A stretch of DNA of 64,000 bases from Pseudomonadota bacterium (GTDB lineage Bacteria; Pseudomonadota; Gammaproteobacteria; Burkholderiales; Burkholderiaceae_C): assembly GCA_963205115.1 (NCBI GenBank), contig CAUJHV010000061.1, forward strand, positions 1 to 64,000, given 5' to 3'. This document shows positions 22,913-31,640 of this stretch, piece by piece; position 1 is the first letter of the stretch, and the number at the start of each line of letters is the position of its first letter. Below the pieces are notes generated by a model. That model ran no database searches, was not told where the DNA came from, and saw only the letters and a list, made by a program, of their open reading frames with translations. The translations under genes were made by a program, and so were the position numbers.

Positions 22913-24382
22913 TCAGGCCTTGACGACCGTCACGGTGCACTCGGCCTGCGCCACGACCTGCGAGCTCACGCTGCCCAGGTAGCGGCGGATCGTGGAGTTG
23001 CCGCGGGCGCCCATGATCAGGTGATCGATCTGGTTGCGCTCGGCGAAATCGACGATGGCCGAGGCGATGTCCGGCGCTTCCAGCACGTGGAAGGTCAGGC
23101 GCCCGTCTTCCAGGTTCATTTCCTTGTTGATCGGCCGCGCCCAGTGCTTCAGGCCGATCAACTGCCGCACGTGGTGGCTCTGGCCGGTCTGGTTGTCGAC
23201 CTTTTCGTCCATGCCGATGCGTGCCGTCTTCATGACGCTGACACAGGCCAGGCGGGCGCCAGGATGTGTCGCGAGGATGCGGTGGACGGTCTCGCGCAGC
23301 GCATCCAGCAGGCCCGGTCCGGCACGGTCGACGTCCACCGCCGCCATCACGATCGGGCTCTTCATGACCTGCGTGGTGACGCCCAACGGCGTGGTCGCCG
23401 CCGACGGTTCACCGATCGAGAAGAACCACTGCTTGATGCGCTTGATCGTGCCGTTGGTCTGCAAGCGCTGTGCGCGCTCGGTCAGCGGGATCTGGGCGGG
23501 GTCCTGGAAGGCCAGGGCCAGTTGCGCCGCGCTCTGCCAGCGACGGTCGGGCTTGACCTCGAGGCACTTGAGGATCGCCTCCTGCAGCCAGGGCGGACAG
23601 TCCTTGCGGATGCTGCGCGGCGGGACCGGGTCGACGTACAGGCGCCGGCGCAGGCCGCGCACCGACTCCGGCGATCCGAAGGGCCGCTGTCCGGTGGTGA
23701 AGTGGTAGAGCATCACGCCCAGCGCAAACAGGTCGGAGCGCGGGTCGTTGCGGACGAACTGCACCTGCTCCGGCGACATGTAGGGGCCCGTGCCCATCGG
23801 CAGGCTGAATTCCTCTTCCAGCAGGTCGGGCAGGCGGTCGTGCCGCGAGAGCCCGAAATCGACGAACACGGCGGTGCCGTCGGGCCGGAACATGATGTTG
23901 CTGGGCTTGATGTCCAGGTGCACCAGCCGCTGGCGGTGCAGTTCGTGCAGTGCCGTGCCCACGCGCGCGCCCACCTCGATGACCTCGTCGATGGCCAGCG
24001 GGGCCTCGTCCAGGCGCGGTCGCAGCGACGGGCCCTCGATGCGCTCCATCACGATGTACGGGTGGTGCGTGAAGTCACCGCGTGCGACGAACCGGGGCAC
24101 ATGGCGGCCGGTGAGCATCGGCAGGATCATCTGCTCGACCTCGAAGCCCACGATCGTGGCCGGGTCCTCGCCCGCCTTGATGCGCGGGACCTTCATGATC
24201 AGCGGCATGTCCGGCCAATCGGCCAGCCCCGCCGGGACGGGATGCTCAGGCGCCAGCTCCACCTGCCACAGGTTGGCCATGCCGCCGGTGTGCAGCTTTT
24301 CGATCAGCCGCCAGCCATCGACCAGCTGGCCGGGTGCCAAGGGTTGCGGCGGGTTGGCCGCGGCGGTGGTGTCACTGTCCAT
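22913..24382 (-). CDS. Serine/threonine protein kinase fused to a universal stress protein domain
   Basis: 489 residues. Residues 20-300 are a Hanks-type kinase: glycine loop KLHTGGMANLW (29-39), lysine K64 in IMKVPR, catalytic HLDIKPSN (D157, N162), DFGLS (175-179) and GTGPYMSPEQ. Residues 345-489 are a Usp domain: IVMAAVDVDRAG, HLIMGARGNSTIRRYLGSVS with the ATP-binding G-x2-G-x9-G-S pattern, and a closing AECTVTVVKA strand. No membrane segment is seen, so it is cytosolic. The gene overlaps the metallophosphoesterase by 11 bases, and opposing phosphorylation and dephosphorylation roles are possible. Targets are unknown. Confidence 0.9.
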   Translation of the reverse strand: MDSDTTAAANPPQPLAPGQLVDGWRLIEKLHTGGMANLWQVELAPEHPVPAGLADWPDMPLIMKVPRIKAGEDPATIVGFEVEQMILPMLTGRHVPRFVARGDFTHHPYIVMERIEGPSLRPRLDEAPLAIDEVIEVGARVGTALHELHRQRLVHLDIKPSNIMFRPDGTAVFVDFGLSRHDRLPDLLEEEFSLPMGTGPYMSPEQVQFVRNDPRSDLFALGVMLYHFTTGQRPFGSPESVRGLRRRLYVDPVPPRSIRKDCPPWLQEAILKCLEVKPDRRWQSAAQLALAFQDPAQIPLTERAQRLQTNGTIKRIKQWFFSIGEPSAATTPLGVTTQVMKSPIVMAAVDVDRAGPGLLDALRETVHRILATHPGARLACVSVMKTARIGMDEKVDNQTGQSHHVRQLIGLKHWARPINKEMNLEDGRLTFHVLEAPDIASAIVDFAERNQIDHLIMGARGNSTIRRYLGSVSSQVVAQAECTVTVVKA

Positions 24383-25115
24383 CGTGCAGTCGTGTTGCCA
24401 GTTCCTGGGGCAGGTTCGCTTCCCTGATCTTGGCGGCAGCGGTTTCGTGGTCGTAGGGCACGCGCCAGTACGACACCTCGCTGCGCGTGTCGTCGTAGGT
24501 GGCGTAACACGCGGCGGGGTCGCCGTCGCGCGGTTGTCCGCAGGCGCCCGGAATCACCAGCCACTGGCGCGACGCCAGCAGCGGCACGGTGGTCCCGTGG
24601 GTCGGCGTGAACTCGCCGGCCTTGCCCAGGCCCGACAGGTGGAACAGCCTCGGCTCGTGCATGTGCCCGCAGAAGGTGACGCGGCAGCGCGTGGCGGACA
24701 TGCTGCGCACGGCCTCCAGCCGGCCCTGCACGTAGTCCCAGCCGGGTGGGTTGTAGGCGTTGGCGTGCACGAAGAGGACATCGCCCCATTCGGCCGTCAT
24801 GCCCAGGCTGCCCAGGAAGGCCAATTGCGCTTCCGACAGCCGCGAGCGGGTCCACTCGATGACATGCCGTGCTTCCGGGCGCATGCTCGAGCGTGCACCA
24901 CTGACGACCGCGGCATCGTGGTTGCCGCCGACCAGCCAAGCCCCTGCGTCCCGCAAGGCCATCACTTCGTCGACCACCCAGGCTGGATCTGCGCCGTAGC
25001 CCACGAAGTCGCCCAGCAAGGCATAGCCGTCGACACCGAGCCGTCGCGTGTGCTCCAGCACCGCTTCCAGGGCCTCGCGGTTGGCGTGCAGATCGGTGAT
25101 GACGGCGATTTTCAT
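24372..25115 (-). CDS. Metallophosphoesterase of the YfcE/MJ0936 type
   Basis: 247 residues with the calcineurin-like metal-binding set: ITDLHANREAL (D8, H10), LLGDFVGYGADP (G-D), VGGNHDAAV (GNHD), VHANAYNP and FCGHMHEPRLF (GHxH). The family comprises small phosphodiesterases and phosphatases. ATG 25115. Its 3' end overlaps the kinase-Usp start by 11 bases (stop 24372-24374, start 24382), so the two are made together. Substrate cannot be deduced; it may be a protein phosphatase for the kinase, but sequence alone gives no more than co-occurrence. Confidence 0.85.
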   Translation of the reverse strand: MKIAVITDLHANREALEAVLEHTRRLGVDGYALLGDFVGYGADPAWVVDEVMALRDAGAWLVGGNHDAAVVSGARSSMRPEARHVIEWTRSRLSEAQLAFLGSLGMTAEWGDVLFVHANAYNPPGWDYVQGRLEAVRSMSATRCRVTFCGHMHEPRLFHLSGLGKAGEFTPTHGTTVPLLASRQWLVIPGACGQPRDGDPAACYATYDDTRSEVSYWRVPYDHETAAAKIREANLPQELATRLHDGQ

Positions 25116-25212
25116 GCGCCTGTGGGGAGATACGTATGGAAACGAATTGGCGAGACTGTCTCGATTTTCCGCGGGGATTGACCTTGGATCCGCCGTAGAG
25201 TTTGCTGGCAGT

Positions 25213-25719
25213 ATGCTTACAGAAATGACTTCACAGGCGATCTACGTCAAGACCGAAGCGGGTGCGACCGAGTTGCGCACGCGTGCGGCGAATTTGCCGT
25301 GGCGTCTGAGGACCATGCTGCTGCTGGTCGACGGGTCCCGCGACAAGGCGCAGCTGGACGAATCGATCCGGATGGTCGGCGCGCCCGACGACTCGATCGA
25401 GCAATTGAGCCGGCTGGGTCTGATTGCGCCGCAGGCCGGCGCACCGGCCCCCGCCGACGCACCCGCCGTGCGACCGGCCACCAAGGCCGAGATCCGCGAC
25501 GAGGGGCTGTCTTTCCGCGAAGCGCAGAAATTCATGAACGAGACGGCCGTGGACGCGCTGGGCATCCGGGCCTTCTTCTTCACGCTGAAGCTCGAAAAAT
25601 GTTCGACGCGCCCCGAACTCATGGCTCTGATGCCCGAGTACGCCAAGATCTTGTCCAAGGCGCATAACGAACAGGTTGCCCGCATGATCGAAGGCCAGTT
25701 GCGCGACAAGCTGCGCTGA
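25213..25719 (+). CDS. Unrecognised cytosolic protein divergent from the phosphoesterase-kinase pair
   Basis: I do not recognise this product. It is about 168 residues if started at ATG 25213, or 164 from ATG 25225, with no strong ribosome site at either. The N-terminal half (TELRTRAANLPWRLRTMLLL VDGS, then IEQLSRLGLI) looks like a small winged-helix or dimerisation unit. An Ala/Pro linker near residue 88 leads to a helical C-terminal domain (LSFREAQKFMNETAVDALG, FFFTLKLEKCSTRPELMALM). It shares the intergenic region with the phosphoesterase-kinase genes, so it may belong to the same signalling unit. Confidence 0.6.
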   Translation: MLTEMTSQAIYVKTEAGATELRTRAANLPWRLRTMLLLVDGSRDKAQLDESIRMVGAPDDSIEQLSRLGLIAPQAGAPAPADAPAVRPATKAEIRDEGLSFREAQKFMNETAVDALGIRAFFFTLKLEKCSTRPELMALMPEYAKILSKAHNEQVARMIEGQLRDKLR

Positions 25720-25746
25720 GCCCGGGCGCAGCGGCCGTCGCTGCGT

Positions 25747-25902
25747 CTACTTCGATGCGGCAGGCGCGGCCGGCTGCGCATGACCGGCGCCAGCGCCCAC
25801 GTCATGCTTTTCGCCGCCCAGGTCGATGTCCCCACCCGAGCGCGTCAGGACGAAGATCGCCAGGATGGCGAAGGCGATGAATCCGAGGATGATCTTCCAC
25901 AT
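25747..25902 (-). CDS. Small single-pass membrane protein
   Basis: A 51-residue product: MWKIILGFIAFAILAIFVLT is one hydrophobic helix right at the N-terminus, followed by RSGGDIDLGGEKHDVGAGAG and an Ala/Pro tail. It starts at ATG 25902, 128 bases beyond the stop of the upstream transporter gene on the same strand. Codon usage matches its neighbours. It may be an accessory subunit of the transporter or an unrelated small membrane protein; there is no family I can name. Confidence 0.6.
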   Translation of the reverse strand: MWKIILGFIAFAILAIFVLTRSGGDIDLGGEKHDVGAGAGHAQPAAPAASK

Positions 25903-26030
25903 GGCTTCGTTCGATTCGATGGTGGTGGTGACTTGATCCGTGGGTCGCACAGCGGCCCACGGATCAAGCGCCGCCCGAAGGCGGCTGGGCGTCCCGCGGG
26001 CCCGAAGGCTGGCGGGGCGCCCCCTGTCGA

Positions 26031-27707
26031 TCAATCGTTGGCGTAGATGTCGACGTCCTTGGTTTCCTTGATGAACAGCGTGCCGATGACCAGCGTCATC
26101 GCCGCGATCACGATCGGATACCACAGGCCGCTGTAGATGTTGCCTTGCGCAGCCACGATCGAGAACGAGATGGCAGGCAGGAAGCCGCCGAACCATCCGT
26201 TGCCGATGTGGTACGGCAGGCTCATCGAGGTGTAGCGGATCTTCGTGGGGAAGAACTCCACCAGCATCGCGGCGATCGGGCCGTACACCATCGTCACATA
26301 GATGACGAGGATGGTCAGGATCAGCACGATCATCCACCAGTTGCCGCTGCCCGTGACGATCGGGTCGGCCTTCGAGGGATAGCCGGCCGCATTCAGTGCG
26401 TCGCGAACTTCCTTCTCGAAGCGGGCCTTCTCTTCCTTGGCATTGGGCTGGGTCGCCGCATAGCCTGCGATGGCCTTGTCGCCGACCTTGACGGTGGCGA
26501 TCTTGACGTCGCCGCCGCCGCCCTCGACCTTGTCGTAGTTGACGCCGGCATTCGCCAGGAAGGTACGCGTGAGGTCACAGGCTGTCGTGAACTTGGCCGT
26601 GCCGGTCAGGTTCAGGATCAGGTTGCAGTCACCCGCAGGGGCGACCACCGTGACCGGCGACTTCTGGATCGCGGCCTGCAGCTTCGGGTTGGCGTAGGTC
26701 GTCAGCGCGTTGAACAGCGGGAAGTACGTCAGCACCGCCAGCAGGCAACCCGCCATGATGATCGGCTTGCGGCCGATCTTGTCCGACAGCGCGCCGAAGA
26801 GCAGGAAGAACGGCGTACCGATGATCAGCGACAGCGCGATCAGCACGTTGGCCGTCGGACCGTCAACCTTCAGGAACGACTGCAGGAAGAACAGCGCGTA
26901 GAACTGTCCCGTGTACCAGACCACGGCCTGACCGGCGGTCGCACCCAGCAGGGCCAGGATGACGATCCTCAGGTTCTTCCACTGGCCGAAGGACTCGGTC
27001 AGCGGCGCCTTGGAGGTCTTGCCTTCGGACTTCATGCGCGAGAAGGCCGGCGATTCGCTGAGCTTCAGTCGGATCCACACCGACACGGCCAGCAGGATGC
27101 CCGACACCGCGTACGGAATGCGCCAGCCCCAGGCCGCGAATTCCTTCTCGCCCATGTACAGGCGCGTGCCCAGGATGACCATCAGCGCGAGCATCAGGCC
27201 CACGGTGGCCGTCGTCTGGATGAACGAGGTGTAGAAGCCGCGGCGGCCCTGCGGCGCGTGCTCGGCCACGTAAGTGGCCGCACCGCCGTACTCGCCACCG
27301 AGTGCCAGGCCTTGCAGCAGGCGCAGCGCGATCAGGGCGATCGGCGCGGCGATGCCCCAGGTGGCATAGGTGGGCAGGAAGGCCACGAGGAAGGTGGACA
27401 GACCCATGATCAGGATCGTCACCAGGAAGGTGTACTTGCGGCCGACCAGGTCACCCAGGCGACCGAAGACGATGGCACCGAAAGGACGCACCGCAAAGCC
27501 GGCGGCGAACGCCAGCAGGGTGAAGATGTCCCGGGTGGCCGGGTCGAGTGCGGTGAAGAAGTTGGCGGCGATGATGGCCGACATCACCCCGAAGAGGTAG
27601 AAGTCGTACCACTCGAACACCGTGCCGAGTGACGAAGCAAAGATGACCTGCTTCTCCTCCGGCGTCATCGGGCGTGGCCCGTCCATCGCGGATCCTGCTG
27701 CTGACAT
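26031..27707 (-). CDS. MFS transporter of the metabolite:H+ symporter (MHS) family with a large loop insertion
   Basis: 558 residues, about 110 longer than usual MHS members. The MHS start FASSLGTVFEWYDFYLFGVM, the loop GRLGDLVGRKYTF between helices 2 and 3, and LLQGLALGGEYGGAATYVAEHAP-type helix 5 residues are typical (ProP/KgtP relatives). Twelve helices can be placed. Residues 337-455, between helices 9-10 and the last helices, form a hydrophilic insertion with two cysteines (C361, C377) that could be disulphide-linked on the periplasmic side. The substrate is probably a small carboxylate or osmolyte; not determinable here. Confidence 0.85.
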   Translation of the reverse strand: MSAAGSAMDGPRPMTPEEKQVIFASSLGTVFEWYDFYLFGVMSAIIAANFFTALDPATRDIFTLLAFAAGFAVRPFGAIVFGRLGDLVGRKYTFLVTILIMGLSTFLVAFLPTYATWGIAAPIALIALRLLQGLALGGEYGGAATYVAEHAPQGRRGFYTSFIQTTATVGLMLALMVILGTRLYMGEKEFAAWGWRIPYAVSGILLAVSVWIRLKLSESPAFSRMKSEGKTSKAPLTESFGQWKNLRIVILALLGATAGQAVVWYTGQFYALFFLQSFLKVDGPTANVLIALSLIIGTPFFLLFGALSDKIGRKPIIMAGCLLAVLTYFPLFNALTTYANPKLQAAIQKSPVTVVAPAGDCNLILNLTGTAKFTTACDLTRTFLANAGVNYDKVEGGGGDVKIATVKVGDKAIAGYAATQPNAKEEKARFEKEVRDALNAAGYPSKADPIVTGSGNWWMIVLILTILVIYVTMVYGPIAAMLVEFFPTKIRYTSMSLPYHIGNGWFGGFLPAISFSIVAAQGNIYSGLWYPIVIAAMTLVIGTLFIKETKDVDIYAND

Positions 27708-27993
27708 GAATGGCGTCTCCTATGTACTGTGGGGGGCAAGTGCGCCCCTGACGGGGGGCTGACCGCAGTCTCAAAAGTTCCGCTGACCGAAGCCTTACGG
27801 GAAATCGACGCGATCTCAGGGGTTCATGCACCCCGGATTCCCCCGTTTCACGACTGGAATCGATTGGTTTTTGGGCCTGCAGGAAGTGCGAAAAATGGTG
27901 CTTTCGGCATCAGGGTTCCCCTGGGTATCACTAACCCTCGCATCGTCGTCTATGGGCGGCGGGGTGCGGGGGCCGACGGCAGACTCCTCACCG

Positions 27994-28314
27994 ATGGAAA
28001 CACGCTCCCGTGAGGACCCTGCCACTGCCGTTGCCGCCGATTCGCTGTGGCGGCAGACGCGCCGACTGACACTGGTGATGGCTGCGCTGTGGTTGCTGCT
28101 CAACGTGGGCGGACCCTGGATCGCGCGCGACCTCTATGGCTGGTTGGGCAGCGGCTTTCCCTTCGGCTTCTGGTTCGCGGCCCAGGGCTCGCTGTTCCTG
28201 TACCTGCTGCTGATCCTGGTTCTGGTGGTGCTGTGCGAACGCCTGGAACGTCGGTACGTGGCCCAGGCGTGGGGCGAGGGCGATCGGTCGGACGCGCCGT
28301 CCGATAACCGCTGA
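27994..28314 (+). CDS. DUF4212 small subunit of a sodium:solute symporter
   Basis: 106 residues from ATG 27994. The pattern WRQTRRLTLVMAALWLLLNV, then DLYGWLGSGFPFGFWFAAQG and LILVLVVLCERLERR matches DUF4212, two membrane helices that accompany the large symporter of the VC_2705/acetate-permease-like group. It ends 19 bases before the symporter gene. The charged tail (RYVAQAWGEGDRSD) is cytoplasmic. No good ribosome site is visible before the ATG; earlier in-frame starts exist but only add unrelated sequence. Confidence 0.85.
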   Translation: METRSREDPATAVAADSLWRQTRRLTLVMAALWLLLNVGGPWIARDLYGWLGSGFPFGFWFAAQGSLFLYLLLILVLVVLCERLERRYVAQAWGEGDRSDAPSDNR

Positions 28315-28333
28315 ACGCCCGCGCGCCGCACCC

Positions 28334-30421
28334 ATGTCTTCTTCGCCGTTCATCAAGACGCTCCATCGACGCTACGCCGCGTTCGTCGTGGGCCTGGCGT
28401 GCTTCATCCTGACGATGGCCTACTTCGAGCGCCTGGGCCTGCCCGGCAAGTGGCTCGGCGCGCTGTTCCTGATGATCACCGTCTTCGCCTATGCGGCCAT
28501 CGGCTTCCGGTGCCGCACGACGAACGAATCCGAATTCTTCCTGGCGGGTCGCCGCGTACCGGCGATGTACAACGGCCTGGCCACGGCTGCCGACTGGATT
28601 TCCGCCGCGTCGTTCATCGGCACGGCCGGCGTGCTGTACCTCGAAGGCTTCTCTGGCCTGGCCTACATCCTGGGTTGGACCGGCGGCTATTGCCTGCTCG
28701 CGTTCTTCCTGGTGCCCTATCTGCGGCGCTTCGGGCAGTACACCATTCCGGACTTTCTCGGGGCGCGGTACGGCGGCCACGTCGCACGCGCGCTGGGTGC
28801 CGTGGCCGTGATCCTGGTGTCCTTCGTCTACCTGGTGGCGCAGATCTACGGCGTGGGCCTGATCGCCTCGCAGCTCGTCGGTGTGGGTTTCGAGGTGGGC
28901 ATCCTCGTGGGTGTCGGCGGGGTTCTGGTGTGCTCGTTCCTGGGCGGCATGCGCGCGATCACGTGGACGCAGGTGGCGCAGTACATCCTGCTGCTGGTGG
29001 CCTACCTGGTGCCTCTGGCCTGGCTGTCGATCAAGCAGTCCGGCGACATCCTGCCGCTGTCGGCCTACGACGCCAAGATCGCGTCCATCACCGCACGCGA
29101 AAAGGCGCTGGTCGACGATCCGAAGGAGAAGCAGGTGGCGGCCATCCTGGCCGAGCGGGCCGTGCAGGCCGAGACGAAGCTCCACGACGTGCACAAGGCG
29201 ATGGTCGACGACCGGCAGCGCCTGCAGGCCAAGCTCGCGCAGCTGCTGGCCTCCAATGGATCGATGGACGATCTGCGCAGCGTGCGCCAGCAGATCGCGG
29301 AATTGCCCAGGACGGAAAGCCAGGCCACGGCGCGCTACGAGCGCGAGCGCCAGGCAGCACCGTCCCCATCGCAGAAGCTCACGGGCATGCAGACGCAGGT
29401 GATGCCGTTCCCGCAGGGCGATCCGCATGGCGACGCGGCCTCGCAGAAGCGCTTCGATTCGGCGCGCGTCAACTTCGTCGCCCTCATGCTGTGCCTGATG
29501 GTCGGCACGGCCGCGATGCCCCACGTGCTGATGCGCTTCCAGACCACGCCCTCGGTGCGCGAAGCCCGGCGTTCCGTGGCCTGGTCGCTCTTGTTCATCA
29601 TCCTGCTGTACCTGGCCGCGCCCGCGTTGGCGGTGATGGTCAAGCAGGAGATCTTTTCCAACGTCATTGGCTTGCCGTTCGATGAGCTGCCCAAATGGCT
29701 GGTCCGTTGGGCCAAGCAGGACCTCAGCCTCGTGTCGTTCAGCGACATCAACGGCGATGGCATCCTGCAACTGGGCGAATTGCGGCTGTCCGGTGATGTC
29801 ATCGTGCTGGCCGCACCGGAAATCGGCGGCCTGCCTTATGTCGTGACCTGCCTGGTGGCCGCCGGCGGGCTGGCCGCCGCGCTGTCGACGGCCGATGGCC
29901 TGCTCATGACGTTGGCCAGCGCGATCGGCTACGACTTCTACTACAAGATCCTCAATCCCAATGCCGGGCCGCTCAGCCGTGTGCTGCTGGCCAAGGTGCT
30001 GATCCTGGGCGGTGCGCTGGTCGCCGCGTGGATCGCGTCGGCCAAGGTGGCCAATATCGTCATCCTCGTGTCGGCCGCCTTTTCGCTTGCGGGGTCGGCG
30101 TTCTTTCCGGCGCTGCTGCTGGGCATCTTCTGGCGCCGGGCCAACCGCGCGGGTGCGCTGGCCTCGATCGTCGTGGGCCTGAGCGTCAGCATCTACTACA
30201 TGGCGACCAACATGTCGCTGCCGCGCCGGATCATCGGTGTGACGCGGCCTCTGGAGGACTGCCAGTGGTTCGGCATCGATCCCATCGCTGCCGGTGTCTT
30301 CGGGGTGCCGGCGGGCATCCTGGCGCTGGTCGTGGCCAGCCTGTGCACGCCCGCACCCGGCCCGGAAATCCGCGCGCTGGTCGACCGCCTGCGCACGCCG
30401 CAGCGATCGGAGTACCCCTGA
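28334..30421 (+). CDS. Sodium:solute symporter of the acetate-permease-like VC_2705 group
   Basis: 695 residues, over 100 more than ActP. Helices with the SSS motifs are visible: FFLAGRRVPAMYNGLATAAD, ASFIGTAGVLYL and GQYTIPDFLGARYGGHVARA. Residues 233-378 are a soluble insertion that includes a charged coiled-coil stretch (about 270-345). Residues 471-482 (DINGDGILQLGE) form a textbook EF-hand-like calcium loop. The permease probably takes up short carboxylates such as acetate or pyruvate with sodium; substrate is inferred from family only. The DUF4212 partner is directly upstream. Confidence 0.88.
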   Translation: MSSSPFIKTLHRRYAAFVVGLACFILTMAYFERLGLPGKWLGALFLMITVFAYAAIGFRCRTTNESEFFLAGRRVPAMYNGLATAADWISAASFIGTAGVLYLEGFSGLAYILGWTGGYCLLAFFLVPYLRRFGQYTIPDFLGARYGGHVARALGAVAVILVSFVYLVAQIYGVGLIASQLVGVGFEVGILVGVGGVLVCSFLGGMRAITWTQVAQYILLLVAYLVPLAWLSIKQSGDILPLSAYDAKIASITAREKALVDDPKEKQVAAILAERAVQAETKLHDVHKAMVDDRQRLQAKLAQLLASNGSMDDLRSVRQQIAELPRTESQATARYERERQAAPSPSQKLTGMQTQVMPFPQGDPHGDAASQKRFDSARVNFVALMLCLMVGTAAMPHVLMRFQTTPSVREARRSVAWSLLFIILLYLAAPALAVMVKQEIFSNVIGLPFDELPKWLVRWAKQDLSLVSFSDINGDGILQLGELRLSGDVIVLAAPEIGGLPYVVTCLVAAGGLAAALSTADGLLMTLASAIGYDFYYKILNPNAGPLSRVLLAKVLILGGALVAAWIASAKVANIVILVSAAFSLAGSAFFPALLLGIFWRRANRAGALASIVVGLSVSIYYMATNMSLPRRIIGVTRPLEDCQWFGIDPIAAGVFGVPAGILALVVASLCTPAPGPEIRALVDRLRTPQRSEYP
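29744..29779 (+). other. EF-hand-like calcium loop within the symporter
   Basis: The twelve encoded residues DINGDGILQLGE have D, N, D at positions 1, 3, 5, glycine at 6, a hydrophobic at 8 and glutamate at 12, the EF-hand loop pattern. They lie in a hydrophilic loop after a membrane helix. Confidence 0.6.
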
Positions 30422-30480
30422 GCGCCTGAGTGTCCTGCCGGGCGCCCCGGCCGCCGCCGCTGGGCTTTCGGTGGCGGCTC

Positions 30481-30511
30481 CTGACGGGCCGTGTCGCGAG
30501 CGGGCTATACT
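30481..30511 (+). promoter_or_regulatory. Candidate promoter of the rpsF operon
   Basis: A good -10 hexamer TATACT at 30506-30511 lies 77 bases before the rpsF ATG. A weak -35 like word ctgacg (30481-30486) is 19 bases upstream. The -10 is the only A/T-rich hexamer in a GC-rich gap and is followed by a purine-rich start region. Confidence 0.45.
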
Positions 30512-30588
30512 AGAAGGCTTTCCTTGCCACACCTGGCTGTAGACGCAACAGGGTGGCTTCCATTCCCGGAATTCCACAAGGAGTGTTC

Positions 30589-30951
30589 ATGCGTCACTAC
30601 GAGATCGTTCTCCTGATCCATCCGGATCAGAGCGAACAGGTTCCAGCCATGCTGGAGCGCTACAAGACCCTGGTCACCAATGGTGGTGGCAAGGTGCACC
30701 GCGTCGAGGATTGGGGCCGCCGCCAGCTGGCCTACATGATCCAGAAGCTCGCCAAGGCGCACTACCTGTGCCTGAACATCGAGTGCGGCAACGCCGTGCT
30801 CGAGGAGCTCGAGACGGGCTTCCGCTTCAACGACGCCGTGCTGCGCCACCTCACGGTGGCCCGCAGCAAGGCCGACACCAACCCCTCCGTGATGATGAAG
30901 GCCGTCGAGCGCGAAGAGTCGCGCAAGGCAGCCCAGGAGACCACGAGCTGA
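30589..30951 (+). CDS. rpsF: 30S ribosomal protein S6
   Basis: 120 residues from ATG 30589, five bases after AAGGAG. MRHYEIVLLIHPDQSEQVPA opens the ferredoxin-like fold, and VEDWGRRQLAYMIQK and the HYLCLNIECG strand are conserved; the acidic, Ser/Arg tail (EREESRKAAQETTS) is normal. S6 binds S18 in the platform of the 30S subunit. First gene of the rpsF-priB-rpsR-rplI operon. Confidence 0.97.
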   Translation: MRHYEIVLLIHPDQSEQVPAMLERYKTLVTNGGGKVHRVEDWGRRQLAYMIQKLAKAHYLCLNIECGNAVLEELETGFRFNDAVLRHLTVARSKADTNPSVMMKAVEREESRKAAQETTS

Positions 30952-30985
30952 GGCCATTGGCCTCGCGGGCTCGAGCGTCGTCGCG

Positions 30986-31273
30986 ATGAACCGTCTGGTT
31001 CTGAGCGCGCGTCTCGAGGAGCGCGGCGCCCTGCGATACACACCGGCCGGACTGCCGGCCCTGGACCTGAGCCTGGCTCACGAGTCCGAGGTCAGCCACG
31101 AAGGGCAGGTGCGCAAGGTGTCGATGCAGGTCAAGTCCCTGGTGATCGGCCAATTGGTCGCCACCCTCGACAGCCTGCCGCTCGGCTCGGAAGCCGTCTT
31201 TGGCGGATTCCTGGCGCCAGCCCGCAACGGCCGCGGACTGCTCTTCCACATCACCGAATGGGCTCGGCCTTAG
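30986..31273 (+). CDS. priB: Primosomal replication protein N (PriB)
   Basis: 95 residues, a single OB fold: MNRLVLSARLEERGALRYTP, LDLSLAHESEV, VRKVSMQVKSLVIG and a closing LLFHITEWARP. PriB binds single-stranded DNA and PriA to restart stalled forks, evolving from an SSB duplication. Its place between rpsF and rpsR is diagnostic of betaproteobacteria and enterobacteria. The start ATG 30986 follows the rpsF stop by 34 bases. Confidence 0.93.
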   Translation: MNRLVLSARLEERGALRYTPAGLPALDLSLAHESEVSHEGQVRKVSMQVKSLVIGQLVATLDSLPLGSEAVFGGFLAPARNGRGLLFHITEWARP

Positions 31274-31336
31274 CTTGACGCTCGGGCGCGAACCCACCCA
31301 CCACCGATCACCGAATCCGATTCAAGGAGCTATCTC

Positions 31337-31627
31337 ATGGCACCTCCCCGTGGCAAAGGCAAAGGCAGCAAGGACCGTCGTCCCAAGCGCAACCAGCAAT
31401 CGCTGCTCTTCCGCCGCAAGCGTTTCTGCCGCTTCACCGTGGCCAACGTCGAAGAGATCGACTACAAGGACGTGGACACGCTGCGCGACTTCGTCGGCGA
31501 GAACGGCAAGATCACGCCGGCCCGCCTGACCGGCACGCGCGCCATCTACCAGCGTCAGCTCACCACGGCCATCAAGCGTGCGCGCTTCCTGGCCCTGCTG
31601 CCGTACTCCGACCAACACCGCGTCTGA
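31337..31627 (+). CDS. rpsR: 30S ribosomal protein S18
   Basis: 96 residues. LLFRRKRFCRFTVANVEEID and DTLRDFVGENGKITPARLTG, TRAIYQRQLTTAIKRARFL are the family core. The N-terminal tail (APPRGKGKGSKDRRPKRN) is basic and longer than the E. coli protein, as in other Burkholderiales. ATG 31337, with AAGGAG upstream at 31325. Partner of S6 in the 30S platform. Confidence 0.97.
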   Translation: MAPPRGKGKGSKDRRPKRNQQSLLFRRKRFCRFTVANVEEIDYKDVDTLRDFVGENGKITPARLTGTRAIYQRQLTTAIKRARFLALLPYSDQHRV

Positions 31628-31640
31628 AGGAGCTCACACC

